A stretch of 64,000 nucleotides of DNA from Massilia phosphatilytica (GTDB taxonomy: Bacteria; Pseudomonadota; Gammaproteobacteria; Burkholderiales; Burkholderiaceae_D): positions 248,001-312,000 of the forward strand of contig NZ_PUIP01000002.1 in NCBI RefSeq assembly GCF_002968015.1, written 5' to 3'. Of the stretch, positions 29,572 through 38,337 are shown piece by piece. Position numbers and translations under genes: made by a program. The number at the start of each line of letters is the position of its first letter. The first letter of the stretch is position 1. The notes beneath the pieces were generated by a model. The model was not told where the DNA came from. It searched no databases and saw only the letters and a list, made by a program, of their open reading frames with translations.

Positions 29572-30791
29572 TGGGCGCGATCGTCGTCACAGGCCTGGGC
29601 AAGGCATATAAACAGTACCCGACGCGCTGGTCACGCCTGGCGGAATGGATGATGCCGGGCCGTCCCCGCCACAAGCTGAAATGGGTGCTGCGCGACGTCG
29701 GCTTTTCCGTCAAGCCGGGCGAAGCCGTGGGCCTCATCGGCATCAACGGCGCGGGCAAGAGCACCTTGCTCAAGCTGATCACCGGCACGACGCAGCCGAC
29801 GACAGGCACCGTCTACATGGAAGGCCGCGTGGCCGCGCTGCTGGAACTGGGCATGGGCTTCCACCCCGATTTCACGGGCCGCCAGAACGTCTACATGGCC
29901 GGCCAGCTGCTCGGCATGACGGTCGAGGAGATCACGTCCCTGATGCCGGAGATCGAGGCGTTCGCCGAGATCGGCGACTACATGGACCAGCCCGTGCGCG
30001 TGTACTCGAGCGGCATGCAGATGCGTGTCGCGTTCTCCGTCGCCACCGCGCGCCGGCCCGATATCCTCATCGTCGACGAAGCCCTGTCCGTCGGCGACGC
30101 CTACTTCCAGCACAAGAGCTTCGACCGCATCCGCCGCTACCGCCAGCAGGGCACGACCCTGCTGCTCGTCTCGCACGACAAGCAGGCGATCCAGTCGGTG
30201 TGCGACCGCGCCCTGCTGCTGGACGGCGGCCGCCTGACGAAGGAAGGCGCGCCGGAAGAGATCATGGATTACTACAATGCCCTGATCGCGGAACGGGAAA
30301 ATGCGACCGTGCGCCTGCAGGCGACGGAGACGGGCAAGGTGCAGACTGTGTCCGGCACGGGCGAGGCGACGGTGGCCGACATCGCCCTGCTCGACGAACA
30401 CGGCGAGCGCGTGGAAGTCGTCGACGTCGGCGCGCCGGTCACGCTGCAGGTGACGGTCAGGACCAGCGCCGCGATCCCGCGCATGGTCCTCGGCTACATG
30501 ATCAAGGACCGCCTCGGGCAGCCGATGTACGGCACCAACACGCATCTGAAAGAGCTGCCGCTGGAAGACGTGGCCGCCGGCGAGGAAGTGGTGTACCGCT
30601 TCGCCTTCCCGATGAACCTGGGGCCGGGCAGTTATTCGGTGGCGACGGCCATCGTCAGCACCGAGACCCACCTCGTCAACAACTATGAATGGCGCGACCT
30701 GGCGCTCGTGTTCACGGTCGTGAACATGCGCCGTCCGTATTTCGAAGGATCGGCCTGGCTCGACCCGGCCGTCGACATCCAACGCACATGA
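29571..30791 (+). CDS. ABC-type polysaccharide export ATPase with Wzt C-terminal domain
   Basis: 406 aa. Walker A 'GINGAGKST' (57-65), signature 'VYSSGMQMRVAFSVA', Walker B 'ILIVDEALSVGD', as in Wzt/KpsT/TagH ATPases. Residues from about 265 form an extra C-terminal beta-sandwich ('VTVRTSAAIPRMVLGYMIKD'), the Wzt domain that binds the modified non-reducing end of its O-antigen. Presence of that domain implies a terminally modified glycan, agreeing with the methyltransferase gene next door (ATGA overlap). Confidence 0.92.
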   Translation: MGAIVVTGLGKAYKQYPTRWSRLAEWMMPGRPRHKLKWVLRDVGFSVKPGEAVGLIGINGAGKSTLLKLITGTTQPTTGTVYMEGRVAALLELGMGFHPDFTGRQNVYMAGQLLGMTVEEITSLMPEIEAFAEIGDYMDQPVRVYSSGMQMRVAFSVATARRPDILIVDEALSVGDAYFQHKSFDRIRRYRQQGTTLLLVSHDKQAIQSVCDRALLLDGGRLTKEGAPEEIMDYYNALIAERENATVRLQATETGKVQTVSGTGEATVADIALLDEHGERVEVVDVGAPVTLQVTVRTSAAIPRMVLGYMIKDRLGQPMYGTNTHLKELPLEDVAAGEEVVYRFAFPMNLGPGSYSVATAIVSTETHLVNNYEWRDLALVFTVVNMRRPYFEGSAWLDPAVDIQRT

Positions 30792-32035
30792 GATTCATCT
30801 CCTACGCCCAGAACAACGAGGACGTGCTGCTGTGGCGCGCGCTCGGCCACGTCCGGGACGGCTTCTACATCGACGTGGGCGCCAACGACCCGGTCGAGCA
30901 TTCGGTCACGAAAGCGTTCTACGACGCCGGCTGGCGCGGCATCAACATCGAGCCGCTGCCCGCGCACATCGCCGCCTTCGACGCGCAGCGTCCCGGCGAC
31001 ATCAACCTGGCCGTCGCCGCCGGCAGCGCAGCCGGTTCGCTCACGCTGTATGACGTGCCGGCCGTGCGCGGCTGGGCGTCACCGGAAAAATCGGTCGCGG
31101 AACTGCACCGCGCCGAGGGCCATGACGTCGCGGAGCTGACCGTACCCGTGCGCACGCTGGCCGACGTGTGCGCGGAACACGTGCGCGGCGAGATCCACTT
31201 TTTGAAGATCGACGTCGAAGGCTTTGAAGGCGAAGTCCTGCGCGGCATGGATTTCGAGCGCTGGCGGCCGTGGGTGCTCGTGATCGAAGCGACCCTGCCG
31301 AACAGCCGCGAAACGAACCACGCGAGCTGGGAACATCTGGTGACGAGCCGGCGCTACCGCTACGCGTGGTTCGACGGCCTGAATCGCTACTACGTCGCCG
31401 AGGAACACCCAGAACTGCTGGCCAGCTTCGGCATCCAGCCGAACGTGTTCGACGACTACATCTCGCACCACCTGGACAAGGCATGGGCCGCGAACCGCGC
31501 GGCGACGGCATCCCTGGAGACGGCGGAAGAACAGGCCGAGGCGGCGCGCGCCGAGCTTCACGACATGATCCAGTTCGCCGAGAACCTGGAAATGGAAAAG
31601 CAGGATGCGCTGGCCGAGATCGCGCAACTGCGCCAGGACCTCGCCCAGGCCCACGCCAACGGGCAGCAGGCCACGCTGTGGGCGCGCGACCTCGAGGAGC
31701 GCCTGACCGCGACCTACAACAGCACGTCGTGGAAGGTGACGCGGCCGCTGCGCATGGCGGGCGCGCTCGTCATCCGCCTGCGCCGGCCCGGCCTCGCGCG
31801 CCGCGTGCTCGTGCGCGTGACGAAGAACCAGCGCATCCGCCGCACGTTGATCCCGTTCCTGCTGCGCCATCCGGCGCTGAACCGGCGCGTGTCCGGCGTG
31901 CTGCAGGCCGTCAAGGGCAGCCTGCCGCAGCCGGTGATCAACATCGACGTCCCCGAAGAACTCAAGGGCCTGCCGGTCTCGGTCCGCAACGTGCTGGCCG
32001 ACCTGCAGCGCGCCCGCAAACACACAGGCGGTTGA
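30788..32035 (+). CDS. FkbM-family methyltransferase with C-terminal coiled coil
   Basis: 415 aa from the ATG overlapping the ATPase stop. The N-terminal 230 residues are an FkbM SAM-dependent methyltransferase: 'GFYIDVGANDPVEHSVTKAF' holds the SAM motif, and 'IHFLKIDVEGFEGEVLRGMD' is characteristic. A coiled coil (about 240-315) follows, then 'YNSTSWKVTRPLR', a short motif common in long surface-glycan enzymes of this kind. The coiled coil may set chain length by holding a terminal modifying enzyme, as WbdD does; that is inference from architecture. Confidence 0.87.
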   Translation: MRFISYAQNNEDVLLWRALGHVRDGFYIDVGANDPVEHSVTKAFYDAGWRGINIEPLPAHIAAFDAQRPGDINLAVAAGSAAGSLTLYDVPAVRGWASPEKSVAELHRAEGHDVAELTVPVRTLADVCAEHVRGEIHFLKIDVEGFEGEVLRGMDFERWRPWVLVIEATLPNSRETNHASWEHLVTSRRYRYAWFDGLNRYYVAEEHPELLASFGIQPNVFDDYISHHLDKAWAANRAATASLETAEEQAEAARAELHDMIQFAENLEMEKQDALAEIAQLRQDLAQAHANGQQATLWARDLEERLTATYNSTSWKVTRPLRMAGALVIRLRRPGLARRVLVRVTKNQRIRRTLIPFLLRHPALNRRVSGVLQAVKGSLPQPVINIDVPEELKGLPVSVRNVLADLQRARKHTGG

Positions 32036-32038
32036 ACC

Positions 32039-34957
32039 ATGCGCATCGTGATCGACTTCGACGACAGCCAGGACCGCATCGAGCCCGCGGCCCTCGCGCT
32101 CGCCCAGGACCTGCTCCGCACGGCGGATGGCCACGAGATCTGGCTGACCGTCTCGAACCGTTCGCACGCGGCGGTGGAGACGCTGCGCGCGACCTTCAGC
32201 GAACGCCTGCGCGTGTTCGACTTCCCGTCCAATCCGCGCTACGCCCCCGCCGTGCGCATCCACGCCTTCGCCGGTCTGGAACCCGACGTCGTGCTGACCC
32301 TGGCGCGCGCCGGCCGCACGCGCGCCATGCCGGGTGCGCCGTTCGCGCACGTCGTGTCCGTGCCCGGCACGGAGAGCGCCAGCGCGCTATGGGTCCGCAT
32401 CGCCGCCAGCGCAGCGGAAGTGACGGAAGCGGCGTTGGCGCCGCCCGCGCCGCAGGACCGCCCGAAACTCGCGTACGTCTCGCCGTTGCCGCCCGTGAAA
32501 TCGGGCATCGCCGACTACAGCGCGGAACTGCTGCCGGAGCTGGCGAAGTACTACGAGATCGACCTCGTCGTCGACCAGGAGCGCGTGGAGGACCCGCGCG
32601 TGGCCGGCTTCGCGCAGCGATCGCCCGACTGGCTGCGCGCCAACGCGCATGCGTTCGACCGCGTCGTCTACCACTTCGGCAATTCGCACGCACACCAGCA
32701 CATGTTCGAATTGATCCGCGACGTGCCCGGCATCGTCGTGCTGCACGACTTCTTCTTCTCGGGCGTGCTGGACAACCTGGAAAACGAAGGCTACCTGCCG
32801 CAGGCGTTCCTGCACGCGCTGTACGAATCGCACGGCTTCCCCGGCCTGCTCGACCACGCCAGGAACGGCCGCCATGCGGCGATCTGGAAGTACCCCGTCA
32901 ACAAAGGCGTGCTCGATGCGGCGGCCGGCGTGATCGTCCACTCGGATTTTTCGAAGACGCTGGCGGCCGACTGGTACGGCCCGCAGACGGCCGCCGGCTG
33001 GCGCACGATTCCGCTGCTGCGCGGGCGTCCTGAAGGCAGCATCGGGCCGGACGCGCGCGCGAACGCCCGCACGCGCCTGGGCCTGGGCCTGGGCCTGGCG
33101 CCCGACAATTACGTCGTGTGCACGTTCGGCATGCTGGGCCGCACGAAGCTGAACGACGAACTGCTGGACGCCTTCCTCGCCTCGCCGCTCGCGCATGACC
33201 CGCATTGCCGGCTGGTGTTCGTGGGCGAGAACGACCCGGGCCTGTACGGCGGCGAGCTCGTACAGAAGGCGAACGCCGGCGCGGCGCCGGACCGCATCCG
33301 CATCACGGGCTTCGTCGACGCCGCCACGTACGCGGACTGGCTGGCCGCCGCCGATTGCGCCGTGCAGCTGCGCACGTCGACGCGCGGCGAGACGTCGGCC
33401 TCGGTGCTCGACTGCCTGCTGTACGGCCTGCCCACCGTCGTCAACGCGCATGGCTCCACCGCGTCGATCGACGACGACCTGCTCGTCAAGCTGCGCGACG
33501 ACTTCACGGTCGCGGAACTGGCCGACGCGCTGGCGCACCTGCACGGCGACGCCGGCGCGCGCACGGCGCTGGCGCAAAAGGCGCTCGCGCACATGGACGC
33601 GGAGCACGCGCCGGCACGCGTGGGCCGGATGTACATGGACGCCATCGAACACTTCACGCGCCACGGCAGCCACGCGCACTACCGCCAGGTCGTGCGTGCC
33701 GCGGCGCCGGTATGCCCGGACAATGAACTGGCGCCGCTCGCTGCCGCCATCGCGTTCAACCGCGCGCCCGTCGCGCCGCGCCAGCTTCTGGTCGACGTGT
33801 CCGCGCTCGTGCAGTCGGACCTCAAGACGGGCATCCAGCGCGTCGTGCGCAGCGTCCTGCTGGCGATGCTGAACGATCCGCCGCCGGGGTTCCGCATCGA
33901 GCCCGTGTTCTCGCACGGCGGCGGCAACCCGTACCGCTACGCGCGCCAGTTCGCGCTGAACCTGACGGGCACGACGGGCCTCGCGCTGGAAGACGCGCCC
34001 GCCGACCTCCGCCCTGGCGACGTGTTCCTCGGCCTGGACCTGTTCACGAACGGCACGTCGCAGAACGAGGCGCTGCTGCGGTCGATGTCGGACCGGGGCG
34101 TCGCCATCCACTTCGTCGTGTACGACCTGCTGCCGATGCTGCGGCCGGACGTGTTCCCGTTCGGGACGGAACAGTATTTCGGCGACTTCCTGCGCACCGT
34201 GCACGCCGTGTCCGACGGCGTGATCTGCATCTCGCGCGCCGTCGCCGACGAGCTGGCGGGCTGGTATGAAGGACAGGACCTGCGCCGCCGGCTGCCGCTG
34301 CAACTGGGCTGGTTCCACCTGGGCGCCGACATCGACGCCAGCGCCCCGAGCACGGGCATGCCGGCCGATGCCCACATCGTGCTGAACGCCCTCGCGGCGC
34401 GCCCCAGCTTCCTGATGGTCGGCACGGTCGAACCGCGCAAGGGCCAGGCCCAGGCGCTGGCCGCGTTCGAAGCGTTGTGGGAGCGCGGTGTCGATGTCAA
34501 CCTCGTCATCGTCGGCAAGGAAGGCTGGATGGTCGAGCAGCTCGCCGCACGCATGGCGAATCATCCGGAAAAGAACAAGCGCATGTTCTGGCTGGCGGGG
34601 ATCTCGGACGAAATGCTGCTCAAGCTGTATGCCGGTTCCGCGGCGCTGCTGGCCGCGTCCGAAGGCGAAGGCTTCGGCCTGCCGCTGATCGAGGCGGCAC
34701 AGCACGGCATCCCGATCGTCGCGCGCAGCCTGCCCGTGTTCCGCGAAGTCGCGGGCGACCATGCCTATTATTTCGACGGCCTCGCGCCCGCCGACCTGGC
34801 GCGCGCCATCGAGGACTGGCTCGCCCTGCACCGCGCCGGAAACGCCCCGGTCTCCACCGGCATGCCGTGGCTGACGTGGGACCGCAGCGCGCGCCAGGTG
34901 ATCGACACGGTCATTGGCGGACGCTGGTATCGCACGCTGTCCGGCACGGACGCGTAA
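32039..34957 (+). CDS. Bifunctional GT-B glycosyltransferase (two GT4-type modules)
   Basis: 972 aa. A short N-terminal Rossmann-like region is followed by a first GT-B module (about 140-540: 'LAYVSPLPPVKSGIADYSAE', 'RTSTRGETSASVLDCLLYGLP') and a second (about 580-960: 'VDVSALVQSDLKTGIQRVVR', 'MVGTVEPRKGQAQAL', 'ASEGEGFGLPLIEAA', the last holding the GT4 E-x7-E). Two active sites suggest one protein adding two sugars in turn in the glycan repeat. Three bases after the methyltransferase stop, so the same operon. Confidence 0.9.
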   Translation: MRIVIDFDDSQDRIEPAALALAQDLLRTADGHEIWLTVSNRSHAAVETLRATFSERLRVFDFPSNPRYAPAVRIHAFAGLEPDVVLTLARAGRTRAMPGAPFAHVVSVPGTESASALWVRIAASAAEVTEAALAPPAPQDRPKLAYVSPLPPVKSGIADYSAELLPELAKYYEIDLVVDQERVEDPRVAGFAQRSPDWLRANAHAFDRVVYHFGNSHAHQHMFELIRDVPGIVVLHDFFFSGVLDNLENEGYLPQAFLHALYESHGFPGLLDHARNGRHAAIWKYPVNKGVLDAAAGVIVHSDFSKTLAADWYGPQTAAGWRTIPLLRGRPEGSIGPDARANARTRLGLGLGLAPDNYVVCTFGMLGRTKLNDELLDAFLASPLAHDPHCRLVFVGENDPGLYGGELVQKANAGAAPDRIRITGFVDAATYADWLAAADCAVQLRTSTRGETSASVLDCLLYGLPTVVNAHGSTASIDDDLLVKLRDDFTVAELADALAHLHGDAGARTALAQKALAHMDAEHAPARVGRMYMDAIEHFTRHGSHAHYRQVVRAAAPVCPDNELAPLAAAIAFNRAPVAPRQLLVDVSALVQSDLKTGIQRVVRSVLLAMLNDPPPGFRIEPVFSHGGGNPYRYARQFALNLTGTTGLALEDAPADLRPGDVFLGLDLFTNGTSQNEALLRSMSDRGVAIHFVVYDLLPMLRPDVFPFGTEQYFGDFLRTVHAVSDGVICISRAVADELAGWYEGQDLRRRLPLQLGWFHLGADIDASAPSTGMPADAHIVLNALAARPSFLMVGTVEPRKGQAQALAAFEALWERGVDVNLVIVGKEGWMVEQLAARMANHPEKNKRMFWLAGISDEMLLKLYAGSAALLAASEGEGFGLPLIEAAQHGIPIVARSLPVFREVAGDHAYYFDGLAPADLARAIEDWLALHRAGNAPVSTGMPWLTWDRSARQVIDTVIGGRWYRTLSGTDA

Positions 34958-34963
34958 TCCGCG

Positions 34964-36445
34964 ATGCGGCCCGCCTGGCGTTTTCCGTTGGCGCTGCTGG
35001 CCGCGCTCACCGTGCTGTTCTGCCTGAACCAGCCCATCCTCGGCGGCGACATGCTCGAGTACACACTCGACGCGGTCGCCATCGCGCGCCACGGCACGCC
35101 CGACATCCGCCTGGACGACATCGCGGCCGTGCGCAAGCTCGTGCCGCAACTGGGCTGGGCGTTCGATCCGCTGGAACAGGACATGCGCAACGGCGTCCGG
35201 AACGTCTATCCCGCCTTCGCGCGCGGGCGATCCGGCGACGTCTTTCCGATCCACTTCTTCGGCTATCCCGCGCTGGCTGCGTTACCCTTGCGCGTGTTCG
35301 AGGCGACCGGCATCCCGCCGCTGAAGGCATTCCAGGCCGCGAACTACGCGGCCATCTTCGTGCTCGGCCTGGCGCTGCTGCGCTTCTTCCGCTCGGCGCT
35401 GAGCGCAAGCCTCGGCGTGCTGCTGTTCCTCGGCTGCGGCGGCATGCTGTACATGAACCAGACGAGCCCGGAGTGCGTCGGCGCCGCGTCGCTGCTGGCC
35501 GGCCTGCTGTTCTGGCTGGGCGGCGCGCCGCTCGCCGGCGGCGTCGTGGCCGGGCTCGCGGCGCAGCAGAATCCCACCATCGTGATGTTCTTCGCGTTCG
35601 CGCCGCTGCTGAAGCTGTGCGTCGACTGGCGGCGCGACGCGGATATCAAATCCAACGTGCGGACCCAGCTGACGCGCGCGAACGTCGCGGGCCTGGCGGC
35701 GGGCCTCGCCGTGTTCGCGCTGCCGCCGCTGTTCAACCTGCTGCAGTTCGGCGTCCCCAACATCATCGCGCGCAGGTTTTCCGACCCGGGACTCATCAGC
35801 GGCACGCGCCTCGTCTCGTTCTTCTTCGACCTGAACCAGGGCGTGATCGTCGCGCTGCCCGGCGTGGCCGCGGCGCTGCTCGTCTGGGGCTGGCGCCGCC
35901 GGGCCGTCGCAACCGTGGCCATGTGCCTGGCCCTCGTGCTGGCGCTGATCGGGCCCGCGCTGGCCGTGCTGAACTGGAATTCCGGCGCGGCCGGCGTGAT
36001 GCGGTATGCATTCTGGGCAGGGATGCCGCTCGTGTGCGCGCTGCTGCTGCGCGTGCGCGCGCACGGACGCTGGCCGCTGCTGCTGCTGCTCCCGCTCGTG
36101 CTGGCGCAGGCCGCGGCCATGGTCCATGCAAGCAGCTATTCCTACGTCGAATTCAGCCCCGCCGCCCGCTTCGTGCTGGCCCACATGCCCGAGCACTACC
36201 ACCCGGAACCGGAGATCTTCGCCGAGCGCATGGCGGGCAACGACGACTACATCCAGCCGGACAAGGTGTATGTCTACCGCCCGGCTGGCCTGCCGCCCAA
36301 GGCACTGTTCAACGCGGCCAATCCCCGTGCCGGGGAACAGCTGTGCGGCCCGGGCCGGACGCTGGCGCCGGGCAACCGCATCGTCGCGAGTGCCCAGGAC
36401 TGGCGCTACCTCGACGGCAACCCGCGCTGCATGCCGGCCCACTGA
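34964..36445 (+). CDS. Polytopic membrane protein of the glycan cluster, possible GT-C enzyme
   Basis: 493 aa with about ten to twelve membrane helices and an early extracytoplasmic loop containing acidic residues ('LGGDMLEYTLDAVAIARHG'), the general layout of lipid-phosphosugar-dependent GT-C glycosyltransferases. No family motif is firmly recognised. It closes the plus-strand cluster six bases after the double glycosyltransferase, so a role in decorating the exported glycan in the periplasm is plausible. Confidence 0.7.
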   Translation: MRPAWRFPLALLAALTVLFCLNQPILGGDMLEYTLDAVAIARHGTPDIRLDDIAAVRKLVPQLGWAFDPLEQDMRNGVRNVYPAFARGRSGDVFPIHFFGYPALAALPLRVFEATGIPPLKAFQAANYAAIFVLGLALLRFFRSALSASLGVLLFLGCGGMLYMNQTSPECVGAASLLAGLLFWLGGAPLAGGVVAGLAAQQNPTIVMFFAFAPLLKLCVDWRRDADIKSNVRTQLTRANVAGLAAGLAVFALPPLFNLLQFGVPNIIARRFSDPGLISGTRLVSFFFDLNQGVIVALPGVAAALLVWGWRRRAVATVAMCLALVLALIGPALAVLNWNSGAAGVMRYAFWAGMPLVCALLLRVRAHGRWPLLLLLPLVLAQAAAMVHASSYSYVEFSPAARFVLAHMPEHYHPEPEIFAERMAGNDDYIQPDKVYVYRPAGLPPKALFNAANPRAGEQLCGPGRTLAPGNRIVASAQDWRYLDGNPRCMPAH

Positions 36446-36545
36446 CACCGCATGGCGCTTGGTGCGCTTTCGAACAGTTCACCCCAAACGTGCGCCCTAG
36501 AATTCCATCATCGAGCTCCATCGGCTGGGGCGAAAGGATGGCGCG

Positions 36546-38261
36546 ATGGTGCTGGGACCGGACAAGGAAAAAGCCTTTAAACGAGGACTGGAGGAGCAAG
36601 GCGGCGGCCAGAGCTTCGGCGTGCGCGCCGACGGCGAGATCGAGGGCAATGCCTACGAGCCGATGGGCAGCCCCGGTGTCAACCACTGGCAGGCCACGTA
36701 CATCAAGCGCGACGGCCTGGAGGACCGCGGCAACATCTTCTTCGCCGCCGTCGAGATGACGCGCATGCCGATGGTGATCACCGATCCGCGCCAGCCGGAC
36801 AACCCGATCGTGTTCTGCAACGGCGCCTTCCTCGATCTCACGCAGTACAAGGAAGACGATGTCGTCGGCCGCAACTGCCGCTTCCTGCAGGGCCCGCAGA
36901 CGGACCGCCGCACGGTGGACGAGGTGGGCAACGCCGTCGCCGAACAGCGCGCCGTCGCCGTCGACATCCTGAACTACAAGGCCGACGGCACGCCGTTCTG
37001 GAACGCGCTGTTCATCGGCCCGATCTTCGACCAGGACGGCCAGCTGCTGTACTTCTTCGCGTCGCAGATGGACATCTCGGAGCGCCGCCTGAGCCAGGAA
37101 TCCCATCTGCAGGCACAAAAGATGGAAGCGATCGGCCAGCTGACGGCCGGCATGGCGCACGACTTCAACAACCTGCTGCAGGTCATCAACGGCAACCTGG
37201 AAGTCGCCCTGATCAGCCTCGACAAGCCGGACACGGCGCGCGGTGCGCTGGAGCGGGCGCAGCGCGCGGCCATGCGCGCGGGCCGGCTCACCCAGCAATT
37301 GCTGACGTTCGCACGCAAGCAGCGCCTGGAGCCCCGGCCCGTGAACATCAACAACCTCGTCGTGGAATTTTCCGAAATGCTCGTGCGCACGCTCGGCGAC
37401 AAGATCGACCTGCGCCTCGACCTGCGCCCCGGCCTGCCGCTGTGCCACCTCGACCCGACGCACCTGGAGATGGCCCTGCTGAACGTGTTGATCAACGCGC
37501 GCGACGCGCTGCCGGACGGGGGCCAGGTGACGGTCGGGACAGCGATCGTGCGCGGCGAAGAGCGCATCCGGCGCCACAACCTGGCGCCCGGCACCTACGT
37601 CGACCTGTGCGTGGTCGACAAGGGTACCGGCATGTCGCCCGAGGTCCTGCGGCGCGCGACGGAGCCCTTTTTCACGACCAAGGGACCGGGCACGGGGCTG
37701 GGCCTGGCGATGGTCCACGGCTTCGTCCAGCAATCGCACGGCCGCCTCGAAATCGACAGCAGGCCGGGCGAAGGCACGACGGTGCGCATGATCTTCCCCG
37801 TGGCCGACAATGGCCAGGACATGGCCGACGGTACCGGATCGGATGATGACGACGCGCTGCCGGACAGCAGCGACGGCGACGCCAGCGGCGACAATCGGCC
37901 CAGCGTGCTCGTCGTCGAGGACAACGACGACGTGCGCGAACTGGCCGAGAGCGTGCTGGGCATGGCGGGTTATGCGGTGCTGGCGGCCGCCAGCGGCGAA
38001 CAGGCGCTGGACGTGCTGCGCCGGGGAGCGCGCGTCGACCTGCTGTTCACGGACGTGATCATGCCGGGCGGGATGAACGGCCTGCAGCTCGTCGACGCAG
38101 CCCGCGAGCTGCGCCCGCGCCTGCCGGTGCTCGTCACGACGGGCTACATGGACGAGTTGCCGGAACGTGGCCAGGGCCAGCGCCTGAACATTCTCGCCAA
38201 GCCGTACAAGCATGGCGATCTGCTGGAGCAGGTGGAAGCGGCGTTAGGTAAAGAAGCGTAG
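36546..38261 (+). CDS. LOV-domain blue-light hybrid histidine kinase
   Basis: 571 aa, soluble. A LOV domain (about 60-180) carries 'GRNCRFLQGPQTD' with the flavin-adduct Cys111, 'NYKADGTPFWNALFI' and the signal-relaying Gln174 ('FFASQMDI'). A histidine kinase follows: H-box 'AGMAHDFNNLLQVI' (His205), N-box 'LLNVLINARDA' (311-321), G boxes 'DKGTGM' and 'GTGLGLAMV'. The C-terminal receiver has phospho-acceptor Asp503 ('LLFTDVIMPGG'). All residues needed for photochemistry and phosphotransfer are present. AAAGG lies 8 bp before the ATG. Its TAG is the first triplet of the palindromic element at 38259. No partner regulator gene is adjacent. Confidence 0.94.
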   Translation: MVLGPDKEKAFKRGLEEQGGGQSFGVRADGEIEGNAYEPMGSPGVNHWQATYIKRDGLEDRGNIFFAAVEMTRMPMVITDPRQPDNPIVFCNGAFLDLTQYKEDDVVGRNCRFLQGPQTDRRTVDEVGNAVAEQRAVAVDILNYKADGTPFWNALFIGPIFDQDGQLLYFFASQMDISERRLSQESHLQAQKMEAIGQLTAGMAHDFNNLLQVINGNLEVALISLDKPDTARGALERAQRAAMRAGRLTQQLLTFARKQRLEPRPVNINNLVVEFSEMLVRTLGDKIDLRLDLRPGLPLCHLDPTHLEMALLNVLINARDALPDGGQVTVGTAIVRGEERIRRHNLAPGTYVDLCVVDKGTGMSPEVLRRATEPFFTTKGPGTGLGLAMVHGFVQQSHGRLEIDSRPGEGTTVRMIFPVADNGQDMADGTGSDDDDALPDSSDGDASGDNRPSVLVVEDNDDVRELAESVLGMAGYAVLAAASGEQALDVLRRGARVDLLFTDVIMPGGMNGLQLVDAARELRPRLPVLVTTGYMDELPERGQGQRLNILAKPYKHGDLLEQVEAALGKEA

Positions 38262-38337
38262 GGTGGGGCACCCCGCGCCCACGCGTGACGTTCGCGATGT
38301 GTCGGCGTCACGCGTGGGCGGAGGGCCGCCCACCCTA
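38259..38337. repeat. Palindromic REP-like element spanning two stop codons
   Basis: A 79-bp imperfect palindrome: outer arms TAGGGTGGG (38259-38267) and CCCACCCTA (38329-38337), inner arms CGCCCACGCGTGACG (38276-38290) and its exact complement (38306-38320), with a 15-nt central spacer. The terminal TAG of the left arm is the stop of the LOV kinase and that of the right arm, on the minus strand, is the stop of rhlE. It could fold into a long hairpin and serve as a bidirectional terminator. Looks like a dispersed intergenic repeat. Confidence 0.8.

Noticed and set aside
32387..35254. 955-codon frame antisense to the double glycosyltransferase
   Set aside because: Arg/Val/Gly/His-rich composition of a codon-bias shadow; the sense strand has two clear GT-B modules.
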